A stretch of DNA of 64,000 nt from Marchantia polymorpha subsp. ruderalis (GCA_037833965.1 AP031357.1:5724001-5788000); one strand, 5' to 3'; numbered from the stretch's first letter, positions 37,901 to 49,498 are shown. The notes: generated by a model not told the origin, from the letters alone. Numbers and translations: made by a program.

Positions 37901-39481
37901 CTGCTTTTGCTGTTGACAAAACCGGTCGTGTACGCTAACGCCTTGTTTTCACTGGAACAACAATCCTAAGCGCTATAGAAACCCACAAGCTACACAGCCA
38001 TTCGACCCCGGCTAAATTTATCACTCGAAAAATGAATTTAACTATCTATTTAGAGAATGTGTAATTTTTTATATTAAAGTACCAGATTTATTTTAACTAT
38101 GAATTTTGAATTATCCTGAAATAAAATAAAGTTTCAAATTTTTTGAAATAAAAGAAAAATTTCAAATGTAAAGATGTTTTATAATGTTTTGGATATAGTA
38201 TTGATTTAAAATATTCATTGATACAATTTTATTTCAATTTTGCTATAAATATTTTCAAAATTTTTTAAAATTATATGTATATATATATATATATATATCT
38301 TCTGATGATAATACATTTACCAAATTATAATTATTGATATAATAATGATTTTCGACACATATTATAATTGTTCATTTGACTAATATATGAAGATAGAAAG
38401 AAAAAAAATTTATATCACACTCACCATAGTGAGAAATTTGTATTATATAATTTATAAAATGTCATTGTTAGTTCATTCTCTTTTCCAAAAATATTTTTAT
38501 TTGTTAAATTTGACCCAATCCAAAAGACAACAAAATTATCACTAAAAGAAAATAATAAGTTAAAATTGTACCTAACAAATATTTAGGTACATATTTTTAA
38601 TTTTTAAAATATTGTTTTATTAAAGCAAAGATGCTTTCATAAGACATTAAATCTGATTTTTGCAAGCATGCTTTTTTCAATTTTCTCTAATATATTATAT
38701 AAAGTTGAACTTCAAATCATTTTAAATCTAAAATATAGACAATTCAATCAAAATTTCAAACACGTTGGAATTTCATTTTTTCCTTGTCTTTTTCATCTTA
38801 GAATTTTTTTGAACGATGTAAGTAAATTTGAAAGACTACTATATCATTTAATGAGATATATATCTGTATCAATATGAAACTTTAGAATTCAAATGAGCAA
38901 GAGCAACACCAACTTTACTTTGCAAATTTTTTTAACTGAAGAATAAGAGAGAATGATTATTTGGAAAATGATACACAAACTTGTAAGATGAGAAATATCT
39001 TGAATGTTGCTTCTTAGTTTATTATATTTTTATATTTTTTAAATAGCTACAAGGTAATAATATTTCATCCAAGTAAAAATTTCACTCATTTATTCCGGTT
39101 TCATTCATTCCCGTAAAGAATGTTAAATGATAACATGCCATTGTACTAGACCTTCTTATAACTTCTTTACATCCAGGTTGAGATGTCAGCATACCAATGA
39201 GAACATTGAAGCTTCAAGTTTGACTTGTCACTTAGTCAAACTTGAATTTAATATAACATATATTATTTTTAGATCTAATCAATATAATCAAAATTTACAT
39301 GTATTCAAAGTTTTCTTGGATGACAAGTCCGATTATTTGAAAAAAAGCTAGAATAACACAATTCATCCACAAATGTAGTTCTTTTTAAGAATATTTATGT
39401 GATGAAAGATATTTTTTAATAATAAATTTATAATAAATACATCTATAAAATTCAGGACTTTACAATTATATGACAGTTACA
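34905..39481. other. Very AT-rich DNA, probably decayed transposon sequence, no gene
   Basis: Runs of A and T dominate, stop codons are frequent in all frames and no motif is readable. It includes a 20-bp AT dinucleotide run at about 38279-38298. A block at about 37800-38030 has ordinary base composition and stands out. By analogy with the recognisable old Gypsy relic at 48.9 kb, most of this DNA is probably transposon remains eroded beyond recognition (inference). Confidence 0.5.
38279..38298. repeat. AT dinucleotide microsatellite
   Basis: About ten uninterrupted AT units inside the AT-rich block. Confidence 0.95.
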
Positions 39482-39712
39482 TGTAAATCGAAAGACACAA
39501 GCACAAGTACACAAGAGACACAACATATAACATGGTTCAACTTTCATAAGGCTACGTCCACGGTTGAAACACGTGAGAAAGTTTATTGATAACTGAAAGA
39601 AACCACCGTACAAAATAAAAGTCTTGGGATATATATACCCAACAACTACGACCAACCTAGCTATAGACACCTAGAACCTAAGGTTAATACTTAATCAAAT
39701 TTAACCTCAACA
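39482..39712 (-). repeat. 3' LTR of the copia element (231 bp)
   Basis: This aligns with 45952-46190 throughout: shared blocks include AGACACAAGCA.AAGTA.AC.AGAGACACAACATATAA, CACCGTACA, and the end CTCAACA. The purine tract AAAAGAGAGA lies immediately inside it (39713-39725 on the minus strand), which fixes this copy as the 3' LTR. Confidence 0.92.
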
Positions 39713-39728
39713 ATCTCTCTTTTAAGTT
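39713..39728 (-). other. Copia polypurine tract
   Basis: On the minus strand AACTTAAAAGAGAGAT directly precedes the 3' LTR start TGTTGAG. This is the expected primer for plus-strand DNA synthesis during reverse transcription. Confidence 0.8.
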
Positions 39729-40079
39729 TTGTTAAGAAAATAATAAACTGTGCAACCTATATTTTTATTCAGCTAGAAGTCACGTACGGAAATCTAACAC
39801 AAGGTCTACCTTTACACAAGAGTTAACTAGATTTAAATCATATTCATAACAGTATTAAGTAATAACATAAAGAGTTAACTAGAAAACCTGCTAGCAGAGA
39901 GATCAAAGATCTTGTAACCTATATAATTATTCCATGAAAAGTTCTAGAGTGAAATCTAATACAAGGCTACTTTTTACACGAGTATTAACTATAATTAATT
40001 TGTAGTCATCACACGATACAGTAAATATATAAAGAGATAACTAAAGTTACTATGCTAGCAAACTTTACATGTGTTTCCC
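39729..40079 (-). repeat. Copia 3' non-coding region with two diverged tandem units
   Basis: Two related units of about 150 bp lie side by side (about 39757-39888 and 39917-40043). Each runs from an AACCTATAT..TTATTC motif through ATCTAA.ACAAGG.CTAC..TTTACACGAG to TAAAGAG.TAACTA. The relic at 59.97-60.28 kb carries the same pair, so the duplication belongs to the element family and is not a local accident. Confidence 0.75.
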
Positions 40080-40619
40080 ATGCAAAACTTGCATGATAGC
40101 ACAATGTTGCATAAAACTCTCTGAAGGTTATATTTTGATCAAAGCATCAGCTGGATTGAATCTATCGTTTATCTTGATAAGCTCAATTATTTTATCATAC
40201 ACTACTTGTCTGATAAAGTAATACTAGATGTTGATGTGCTTCACTATGTTACCATGACATGGTTTGCAACCAAATGTAAAGCACTTTGACTATCACAATG
40301 AAGATTGATCACACCTTGTGTTAATTTCATCTTCATGATAAATCATCTTCATCTTCAAACCAAATTTTTTTTTTTGCCCTTTTGCTGTTACCACATACTC
40401 AACTTTTGTTGTTGACTGAGCTACGCATTTTTGCAAGATAGATCTTCAACTAATGCTTCTACTGTTATGTAAACACATATCCAATTGTATATCTCTTTTT
40501 GTCTAGATCTTGTCTGTAATTAGCATCAACGTAGCAAAAGAAAGATTAGACATTGTCTTATAAACCATCAAATAGTAGTTCATAATTCACAGTACTCTTC
40601 AAATATCTCATAATCCATT
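40080..40619 (-). pseudogene. Copia RNase H and pol C-terminus, decayed
   Basis: Minus-strand translation shows the copia RNase H hallmark region STTKVEYVVTA (near 40385-40425; family form STTEAEY.A), then a degraded SALHL-like stretch and a C-terminal segment with HCAIMQVL near 40090-40130. The relic at 60.2 kb shares this last segment (HCATMQAL). Stops and frameshifts interrupt the frame. Confidence 0.8.
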
Positions 40620-41640
40620 TCATTACTTTTCAATAAACTTTTCTTGGATTTGACATATATATGTTCATCTTGCCCATCGCCAAAACAATATCTGGCCTAG
40701 TGCAAACTATCAAATACATGAGGTTGCCTACAGCTTGTTCATAGGGAACCCATAACATTTTTCCTTTCTCCACAACATCGGTATGACATTGAGCTGCAGA
40801 GAGTTTGAATGTGTTGCCAAAGGAATCCATAGTCCTTTAGAATCGGTCATGTTGAAACTGTCAAATATACGACAATCATACTTGACATAATTCAATTATA
40901 GACTCTTATGTTCAAAATTGCTATGAATATCTATGCCTAATATTTTATTTGACCTCCTCATATCCTTCATCTTAATTGTAAGATTCAGCAAATTTTTGCA
41001 ATCATCAACATCAGATTAGTTTTTTTTTGTCAAGATGACAATATTGTCAATGTAGAATACTAGAATGATCAGATTGATCATCTCATCATTCATTATTTTT
41101 CATGTAGACAAAAGGATCACACACGCTCCATAAAAAATCCTCTACCTTCATGAACTCATAAAATCGCGTGTTCCACTGCCTAGAAGCTTGCTTCAGTTCA
41201 TACAATGATGTTAACAATCTACAAATCAACCTCTCTTGGCCTTTGACTTCAAAGTCAACCGATTGTCTCATTAAGATTTCCTTCTTTAAATATCCTTAGA
41301 GTAAGGCTGTAACCACATCCATCCATAACAATAGTGAATATCGCGATCGGTGCACGTACCAAACAATTGTAGCATACTTTGCTACAAGTGGAAAAACTTT
41401 GTTGTAGTTCACACCCTTCTCTTCTGAAACCTCTAGCCATCAACCTAGCTTTAAAGATTCTCGTATCGTCCCATGCTGGATTGTTCTTGAGCTTGTACAT
41501 CCACTTGGAGTCAATCAGTGTCTGATCTCTATGAAGTTCATCCATCTTCCAAGTCTTGTTGTCAATCAGCGACTGCATTTCCAGCTTCATATGAGCATTT
41601 CATTTAAGCTTGTTGATCAAAGCTTGAGCTTGCCATAATG
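40620..41640 (-). pseudogene. Copia reverse transcriptase, decayed
   Basis: Readable copia RT blocks, 5' to 3' on the minus strand, are: MQSLIDNKTWKMDEL and KWMYKLK...FKARLMARGF (41590-41440), SLYELKQASRQWNTRFYEF (41220-41150), the catalytic-loop region reading YIDN at 41054-41043 where the family has YVDD, and AVGNLMYLIVCTRPDI (40740-40685). The second catalytic Asp is Asn, a single G-to-A change. Several frameshifts separate the blocks. The RT is dead both by frame and by active site. Confidence 0.9.
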
Positions 41641-42195
41641 AAAAAGTTTCAACTTCTTTCAAGATCAACGCCATACCATGCACATCCTCTATATCAAGGT
41701 CACGATCTTTGAGAATGAATGAGTTGAACCGGTGCTCCTTCTTGTGATAGATCATTAGTGATATAATGATCAAACTCCCTCACAACAACATTAGTGAATG
41801 GAGATTTTTCCTTGTCACTACCGAGAGCCTTTGAATTCTTCCACTCTTTCAATAAGCTTGGCTCATTAATAAAAACATCCATATCGACAATCAACTTACA
41901 AGGCTATTGGATCGTATAACCTATAACCTTTCACTCTACTAGCAAATCCAAGAAAACAATATTTCTTGGACAGATGATTTATCTTAGTCTTGTGCTATTT
42001 TGATGTGGGATTATAAGCAGTACGATCAAAGATTCTCAAACGTTTGTAATCCCCCATCCGTTTATGATTCAGTTCAAACAATGTTGAAAAAATGATTGCA
42101 TTAGAATCAAAAAAGCTTATTAAGTAAACTGCGGTGTTTACAACCTTGTTCCAAAATTCTCATGGTAAACTTGATTCGCTCAACACACTTTGCAC
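41641..42195 (-). pseudogene. Copia integrase C-terminal part and linker, decayed
   Basis: Minus-strand frames show LSESSLP.EFWNKVVNTAVYLI (about 42185-42115), the usual copia integrase segment after the catalytic core, and then KYCFLGFASRVKGYRLYDP (about 41970-41910). This is followed by the acidic linker leading into RT. At least one internal stop (TGA) and frame changes interrupt it. It continues the integrase frame that breaks at 43236, which defines the intervening insertion. Confidence 0.85.
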
Positions 42196-43235
42196 TGTCA
42201 TGGGGTTTATTAGAGAGTAGAGGCATCAATGTAGTTAATATTTTGTGTGAGTATAGGTTAGAGAGAAAAATTATTAATAGTGTGGAAGCTATGTCTGATT
42301 ACAATAACTAGAGTTGAGTGTAGTAGGTACTTCCAAGTTGTACTACAAAATTTTACTACATGTTGACTAGAGTTGAATGTACTACATAGTTTCAAGTTGT
42401 ATTACAAACTTGAGTTTAGTATGAAGTTTATAACTAGAGTTGTATTACTCACATGCTATGTTTTACTTTTGAAATTTTTCTTCAAAAGCTATATAGTAAA
42501 GAGTGGGCGGCTCATTTTGCTCAATTTTAACTTTGCGTTTCTATAGGTTGAGGATTTGAGGATTTCCGTGTATATTTTAGTATTGTGTGTGTTTTGCAAT
42601 TTCTTTGTTTTTTAGGTGATTTGACATTGAATATTGCGGTATTAGATGGAGCCGATGGAAGTATTTAGTAGGGGAAGGTGCTTTTCTTTCAAACAACGTC
42701 CATTTGAGAGAAAAGTGGTCTTAGGGAGAGAAATACATCTTTTCAAAACAATATCAAAAATTTTATTGTAGAACAGAAGATAAGCTATTTTTCAAAAAAA
42801 ATTTCAAGTTTATATTTTATGTAGATAGAAAGTTGTGAGTGTTGGAACTTAAGAGTATATTCACAAGTACCAAAAGTTTACTCTCAGACAAATTTATACA
42901 GAGTAAATTACTTTTTCTTTAATTCAATTTTTTGTTCACAAATTTTAATGAGTGTGAATTGGAATATAAGCTATTTTTCAATACAAATTTCACTGAAAGA
43001 TCATGTCAATAGTGAAAGTTATGTTGTTTTGAAGTTCACAGGTTACAAAACAAGGAAAAGAAATCAAAAATTGAATTTCTTTATTTGCAGTTTTTTTCAT
43101 GTAGAGAGCGTTTTTTCCGGAAAGATTGTTTGAGTGTTTTTCACCTCATGGAATTGCCATATTAGTGTGATGGATCTTTGTTGCTAGAAGTCATATGCCT
43201 AATGCCTTCTTGAGCAGCTCTTTTCTCCCATACAA
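42196..43235. mobile_element. 1.04-kb insertion in the copia integrase
   Basis: Integrase homology stops at ...LKKV (minus strand, GTG at 43238-43236) and resumes at VQSVLSESS (GTG at 42195-42193). The DNA between has no copia similarity. A CAC trinucleotide flanks both sides and could be a 3-bp target duplication. The termini (plus strand TGTCATGGGG at one end; reverse complement of the other end TTGTATGGGA) are weakly inverted-repeat-like. It holds AT-rich non-coding DNA with doubled ACTAGAGTTGA.TGTA motifs near 42310-42370 and no transposase. Boundaries come from protein alignment, so a few bases of error are possible. Confidence 0.5.
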
Positions 43236-44279
43236 CACCTTCTTTAACACTATGAGGTTGAGTCTTTCAGAAACAATGTTTTGTTGTGGAGTATAAACCG
43301 TCATAAAATGACAAGTATGCCTCTCCTCTATACAATACCTCTAAAATTACTCCAAAGTATTCCTGCCGCCATTATTTGATCTCAAATATTTCACCCTCTG
43401 TCTAATCTAAGTTTCAACTTGTATGCACCAAGTTTTGAAGGTGAAAAACACCTAAGACTTGTGAGTAAGAAAATATACTCGCACAAACTTGGAGTAATCA
43501 TATATAAAAGATATATAGTAGGTATCCATAAAGGCAACAAGAGATGAACTCCACACGTCATTATGTACATACTCCACTATCGTTGTGGAACTATGAGTCA
43601 TAAAACCAAAAGCTCGCCTATGTTGTTTTGCCTTTGATACAATGTTCACAAAAAGTCAATGCAACTTTAGCCAAACCTGGTAACACATTTTTGTCATCAA
43701 GAAGAGACATGTACTGGTCACTCATATCACTCATCGTCTAGTCTGGAATGCCATACATGAGACATCTCAATGCGAGAGTTGATAAAATTAACTTCTCTAC
43801 AAATAGTTGTGAACTCTAATATGTACAGATTGTTGTGCTTGTATTACCGAAGGATAATCTTCTTATCATGGGATCTAACATATAACATGTACTGCCTAGA
43901 GCTTCACTCTAAGACATGTGAATCTAACACTACAAGAGAGATAAAGTTCTTTATCATGTTAGGTATAAACCTAACCTAGATTAACATATGTTTGATCCCA
44001 TAAAACATGCAAATCTTTATAAAGCCAACAACCTCAATTTTACAGGGTTGGTCACACCGCATAATAACTAAACTATTTGATCATGAAAATATACAAAACA
44101 ACTGTCTAATGAAAAAAATATGATGGGAACAAGCACTATGGGAAATCCATACATCATCAACCACTTTTGAACTATAAAGGTCATATCTCTAGCATCATAG
44201 ACCGCTGGCAAACATGTACTCCTCCTTGTGATGAAAATGCTCCGCAATGTTCGCCACTGGAGGGCAGTTTGTACCTCTG
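43236..44279 (-). pseudogene. Copia protease, GAG-pre-integrase and integrase core, decayed
   Basis: Reading the minus strand downward: a protease-like site VWISHSACSHH near 44150, where the family has WILDSGA.SH, so the catalytic Asp is lost; CKIEVVGFIKICMFYGI and VRFIPNMIKNFISL (44070-43940); WHSRLDDE near 43755; FCEHCIKGK near 43660; KQHRRAF...YVHNDVWSS (43630-43545), the HHCC-to-core transition; and YTPQQN at 43295-43278, next to the integrase core. Order and spacing fit copia pol. Stops and frame shifts are numerous. Confidence 0.87.
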
Positions 44280-45929
44280 ACTATCATCCGACAGTCTTTT
44301 CTAATGTGATCTTTCTTGTCAGATTTCCAACATATCAAATTTCTCCTGTCAAAAAACTGAGCCCCAGATTGAGCTCTCTTCCACTCAAAGAATCTGAATC
44401 TGAAACTCTTAAATCATTACGTCACAAATTTTTGGTATACTTTGGATGTGATTGACCTTGGGTCACAATAAATGCGATACGTGAAGTGAGTGAGCAAGAG
44501 AATGACAGTGTCTCTTGGTCTACCTCGTCCGCCAGGAGAGCACTTACAAGCTCATTGTAAGTTATAGCCTTGTTATCTAGATGAGGTAAAATTTTTTATA
44601 GCGTTTGGTAGCAGGGAGTCAAGAAGTGGAGAAGATGCATAGCTTTCTTCTTATCCAGAAGCTATTATCCCATACTCTGGAGATCTACCAACAAATCATC
44701 GTATGCGTGAATGTGATACTAAATCCTTGTTCTATGTTTCATCTTGAAATTTAACAACTTCATTTAGGTTTTCATCACGTGTGACAGTTACTTTTGATGA
44801 AACCATCATTGAAGGACACCAAAAACTTGTGTGACTTCGGCATAAATCTCAAGTTGCTTCATAATCAAAGGATTTAGATGTCCCATAACAATGTAAACTC
44901 CATGCACTTGTAAATCCCTCTAATCAATGATGCTAATGTGCATAGGCTTTTTTTTGGACACATTAGCAAAACCCATACACATCAACTTGACTTTTACTTG
45001 CTTTTTCCAAAGCCGTTAATCACCTCGGCCATCAAGGGGTAGTATGTTGTACCCTGATACTCCAACTTGTTTTGATGCTATCTTCGATCAACAAAAACGA
45101 GATACAATAGCTGCTTCTGCGTTGATTTTGTACTTCGGAGTCATCTTCAGCTATTGAAAATAGTCTAGATGCTCTAGTCGCGTCAAGAGCTTTCAAACGA
45201 TACCCAATTTGCCTATATTCTCATGAAGATTCATAGACAAAATATGTACAAGCAAAATATTTGCTTGGACAGACAGAATCTGACGGACAAAATCTTTCAA
45301 ATAGATACTTCTTGACGGATGAAATCTTCAAACGAAATATGTGAAACAGTCCTACTTGAACTGCCGGAGATGCTCATTGCGTCTACCCGTGTGGTGGTGA
45401 GCCACCGGTGAAGCTCAAATTTATGTACTTTTTTTCATGGTTGCAAGATCAACTAGCACCGCCTTTCATTCCTTGTTTCTTCCATAGACGGTGTAAACTC
45501 ATGATGCATCTAGATGGAAAGGAAAACGTCTTCTTCGTTCATAGCAACTACAACACCTGAATTAGCACAGATGACTTGACTTACTTACTTCCTCTTTTTA
45601 CTTCCCTCAACTTTGTTTCACTTCAAATTTTCACAAGATTCTATTAAATTTCTCGACATAAAGCATTCACAAAATCGACTTGGTCTATCTAGAGCTCATG
45701 CTAGTGACTTACTTCTTATAAAATTTGATCACTTTGTCTACTCCAACTGGTTTCTTGTCACCATTGTCGAATTGTCAACTCTGACAATTTTCTGACACTA
45801 ATTTTAAGAAATCAGTAAAAAAATTGTCACAAACAAAACATTTGTCAACAACAAAACAACTCGTCTTCAAGAGACCTCCCACACACACGGTGCCAAATTA
45901 TTAAGTGACAAACCCCAAATCAAAACAAC
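44280..45929 (-). pseudogene. Copia gag region, decayed
   Basis: This lies between the primer-binding site and the protease. The only clear motif is a zinc knuckle at 44332-44291 on the minus strand, CWKSDKKDHIRKDC, where the second Cys of CX2CX4HX4C is Ser. The upstream part is too broken to read as a continuous gag. Gag would package element RNA in virus-like particles; here it is non-functional. Confidence 0.65.
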
Positions 45930-45941
45930 GCTTTGACACCA
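45930..45941 (-). other. Copia primer-binding site
   Basis: The minus strand reads TGGTGTCAAAGC just inside the 5' LTR. The canonical site complementary to the initiator tRNA-Met 3' end is TGGTATCAGAGC, so two bases differ. Position and orientation agree with the minus-strand element. Confidence 0.75.
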
Positions 45942-45951
45942 ATTTCTTACA

Positions 45952-46190
45952 TGTAAACCCAAAAACCAAAAGACACAAGCAGAAGTAGACGAGAGACACA
46001 ACATATAATGTGTTTCATCCTTCAGAGGACTACGTCAACGGCTGGAACACGCGAGAGAGTTTACTGATTACTGAAAGCAATCACCGTACATAGTAGAAGC
46101 CTTGGGGTATATGTATCCAACACCGGCAACCAACGTAACTATAGATAGCTAGAATCTGATATTACTCTTTAATTGAAGTTAAACTCAACA
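45952..46190 (-). repeat. 5' LTR of the copia element (239 bp)
   Basis: This aligns with 39482-39712 with scattered substitutions and a few small indels. On the element strand it starts TGTTGAG and ends near TTTACA, next to the primer-binding site. Confidence 0.92.
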
Positions 46191-48899
46191 ATAACTAAGT
46201 AATCACGCCTAAAAAAAGTACTAATTTTTTTAAGTATGTTGATGTCAACAAACACATTCAGTATCTACTCAATAACCATATAGATTGTTTCCGAATCATT
46301 TTATATCAAAGCACTCAATCTTTAATCATCAAGCATATAGAAATTTACATATTATAAGGTGTACATAGGCAAACAAATGTTTCATCTCACAACGAAACAC
46401 AAGCAGATAATAGACCGTAAGAATAACATAATTTATCATTATGGCTTACATTCACAAAAATACTCCACACCTTGTTAATAAAAAATCTTAAAAAAATCTT
46501 TGAAAACTTTGATGATCTATAAATGATAGTTTCTATAATATAATAACTCTAATTACAACTAGAATATAATATTGAAATATCCAAAATTTGAAGTAAAAAT
46601 TTATTTCACTTCAAATAAAAATATATATATCATGTTATTTTTTCCTTTTGAATAAAAGTTTACTAAATTTTTATAATAATATTTTATTAAATACTTAAGT
46701 TTTAAGTATTTAAAAGATGTTCAAAATCTTTTAGAATCTTTTGTAAGATGCAATATTTTTGTTGCACATAAGTTTGAATTTTTTTAAATATCAAAGTTTC
46801 ACTTGCTAGTATTCCAGCTAGATAAATGATTTTAAAAATAAATATCTTTTTCATTGAATCAAATATTTTTTTACACATAGATGAGATTATAATGTGATAA
46901 AGTGTTGACATTGATATATTTTTTTGTTTGAAAGTATAAAAAAAATTTAAATAGATTAGCAAAATGAATAACTTTAACAATGATTAAGTCTTTTTTTGAG
47001 TCATTATTTATAAACCTGCAATCCTATACAATAAAGCAAGTAAGAAGATGTTTTTATAAATACCTTATTCAATATTTTCAGAGAATTCACTATCAGATCA
47101 TTTTTGTAAGATATTTTTTGAAATACAAATAAATAGTTTTCACATTACATTGCTCACATCACTTTATACATTGTATTTGTTGTTTGAAAGATAATCATGA
47201 GACTCAAGTATATGAATAATTTAAATTCTTTCCCGTCACAAATTCTTTTGGGTCCAAGTTTTGAATTTGATCTTTTGAACTTTTATTGCCAACATAATAA
47301 GTAATTTTTGTCCTTCGGAAGTTTGAGTATTTTGCTCACCTAGCATAAATATTTAAGAACAAAATTTTGAATAATAATCTTGATCACAATCTTGTTGAAT
47401 GGTGCTATTTATTATTTTATTTGACTTATTTTATAAAAAGTGCGGATCTTTTAGTCATATCATTCTAGATATAAAAAACATATGGAAAATCATGTATAAA
47501 TTTATTTGAAGCCAACTCTTGACTTCTTATCTTTTCATTAAAGTAACAACTCAAAATTTTTAAAAAAATTAAAAAAATATTCATATTTTTTAAATTAATA
47601 TTATGATATTCTTATTTTTAAATAGTTATTATCGCTTTATGGAGAGTAGGATTCTCAGAGACTATAGGAATCATCATTTGAATATTAAATGATCCAAATA
47701 ATATAGTTTGATTTGCTAAAGTCAAATTTTAAAGCTTTGATATAAAATTCTTTTGTCATAAATTTTATTTTATTTTTTGTAAATATCATATATCATCATT
47801 CAAAATTTCAGCATGTACGAGATTATCATGTAATCATCAATTTTGATAATTTTTTTTGAATAAAAAATTTCAAAATTTCATCAAATTCATGATTGTAACA
47901 ATTGCGTTAGTGAGGCCAAAAGTTATCAAAAGATACTCAAAGTAATCATGGTGGGTACAAAAATCATATAAACGAATATTTTTATTAAGATTGGATTTTA
48001 ATTTTAATTTTTTGACATTTTATTTGATGAAATATTAAATTTCTTTATGTTGATCACACAATTTTTTTAAAAAATTATTGAAAATTTTTAATCATTTTCT
48101 GATCTAATCTACAATATTCAATGCATGAAGACTTGTTATTATTTTTTTCTTTGACAAATAAAATTGATGTTTTGATAACTAAATGATTGATTGAATATTT
48201 TGTTCTCAAAAGATTTTCATTTAAACTTTGCATTTTTCTAACTCGCATGGAACTAAATCATCTGTAGCATTGTTGTTTGATGTACTTTTAGATATTATCT
48301 TAACTTTCTGATTCACATATAAAACACATATAAAAATATCATTCTACTATGTTCAAGAAATTTAAAATGTAAACGGTTGTTTATTGGACAAAAATATCAT
48401 TTAATCATATATAAAAAATGATGTATGGTGTTTAATTAAAAAAATTATACATCATATCTAAATAATAATTTTCTATCAAAAATCAACATGCGAGTTTTCT
48501 TTTTTGACATATTATCATATCTCAAAAAAATTTAATCATTATTTTTAAATATAGTTATTTATTGCTTCATCAATGAAATTTATAAATAGAATCTACGTTT
48601 AATTTAATAATTTATTTTACATTCTAAATTTCTATTTAACTATCAATAAATATATGCTTCATAATAGTATTTTTGTTGATTCAATTTGTTCGTGTAATAA
48701 ATTCATTTCTTCATTCATGTTTTTCATTAAGATCAATCATAATCTTATTGCAAAATTTTGTAATATTTTTTTTGTTATTTTCAAGTATAAAACTCTTAAG
48801 TTATTTAAAACTAAAATAAAAATATTTCAAGATGAAGATAAAGTTGCATCATAATTTTCTATCTATAACATTCACGTTAGCAATCTGTGAGTTTGTTAT
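46191..48899. other. Very AT-rich DNA, no readable gene
   Basis: Composition is dominated by A/T with stops in all frames. No motif, repeat boundary or RNA gene is visible. It leads directly into an old Gypsy LTR at about 48.9 kb, so at least its right part may be eroded retroelement sequence. Confidence 0.45.
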
Positions 48900-49215
48900 A
48901 TTTATTTTCATATCATCAATTTATTAAGATTGTAATGGAAGATAAAATTAAATCTTCTTTTATACTTGTTGAGATAATCTGTATAGAAATATTATATTTT
49001 ATTCTAGATAACTTTCATCTTGAAAATGTGTGTTTCATATTTAAGTGAACAACTTTTTTTTCTTTTAATGTTACTATGATATTATAGCTACTTTGTTTGT
49101 TATGTGGATGTGAATTATTCCTCATGAAATAGCAACAAAATGTTAATGAAGTTTGCTAGTTGAGAGTATAAAGAGTTTGATAAAACTCATTGATCTGCAT
49201 TTGAAGAAAAGAGAG
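48900..49215 (+). mobile_element. Old Gypsy relic: LTR end, primer-binding site and leader
   Basis: Position 49011-49075 (TTCATCTTGAAAATG...AAGTGAAC...AATGTTACT) aligns with the 3' part of the young Gypsy LTR at 49685-49747. TGATATTATAGC at 49077-49088 aligns with its primer-binding site TGGTATTAGAGC. The following bases to about 49213 (CCTCATGAAATAGCAA, ACTCATTGATCTGCAT) align with the young leader at 49785-49890. It is much more diverged and AT-rich than the intact copy. The left limit is arbitrary because similarity fades. No coding sequence is readable. Confidence 0.7.
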
Positions 49216-49498
49216 TTATTTACTTGATGTGACTCCATCGGAACCTAAATTGCTTGATGGAACTCATCAAGTTTTGTTGTACCCGATGAAGTCCAACCGA
49301 AAGCACATTGTCGCGAGATTCCAAAACTTGTTCATATACACATATGTGGCAAGCTTTCTATAGCATTCTTGATTGTTGAAGTTCCCTCCTAATCAACGCA
49401 ATTGACAATGTAGTGCGCGTTCTGATAAACCATGTGGGTTTGAAGTGCCGACGAGGACGAATCCCTGAGAAGATTTTAATGTCATTCTTGAAAGCGCG
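49216..49498. other. Flank of the Gypsy element, no gene
   Basis: This stretch is less AT-rich than its left neighbour and has no readable frame. It contains a loose repeat of CTTGATG.. / AACTCATCAAGTT motifs. Its last five bases, GCGCG, are the left target-site candidate of the Gypsy element. Confidence 0.4.

Larger units (their letters stand above)
39482..46190 (-). mobile_element. Ty1/copia LTR retrotransposon, near full length, decayed
   Basis: Two diverged direct repeats (45952-46190, the 5' LTR; 39482-39712, the 3' LTR) enclose minus-strand coding remains in copia order: gag with zinc knuckle, protease, integrase, reverse transcriptase, RNase H. A primer-binding site follows the 5' LTR and a purine tract precedes the 3' LTR. 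Both LTRs begin TGTTGAG on the element strand. The reading frame is broken by many stops and frameshifts and by a 1.04-kb insertion in the integrase region, so the element cannot be autonomous. I could not find a convincing target-site duplication, perhaps because the flanking AT-rich DNA has changed. Confidence 0.93.

Noticed and set aside
39477..46196. Target-site duplication of the copia element
   Set aside because: The flanking pentamers (TTACA on the left, ATAAC on the right) do not match well enough to claim. The LTR edge is also ambiguous by a few bases because TTACATGTAA is shared.
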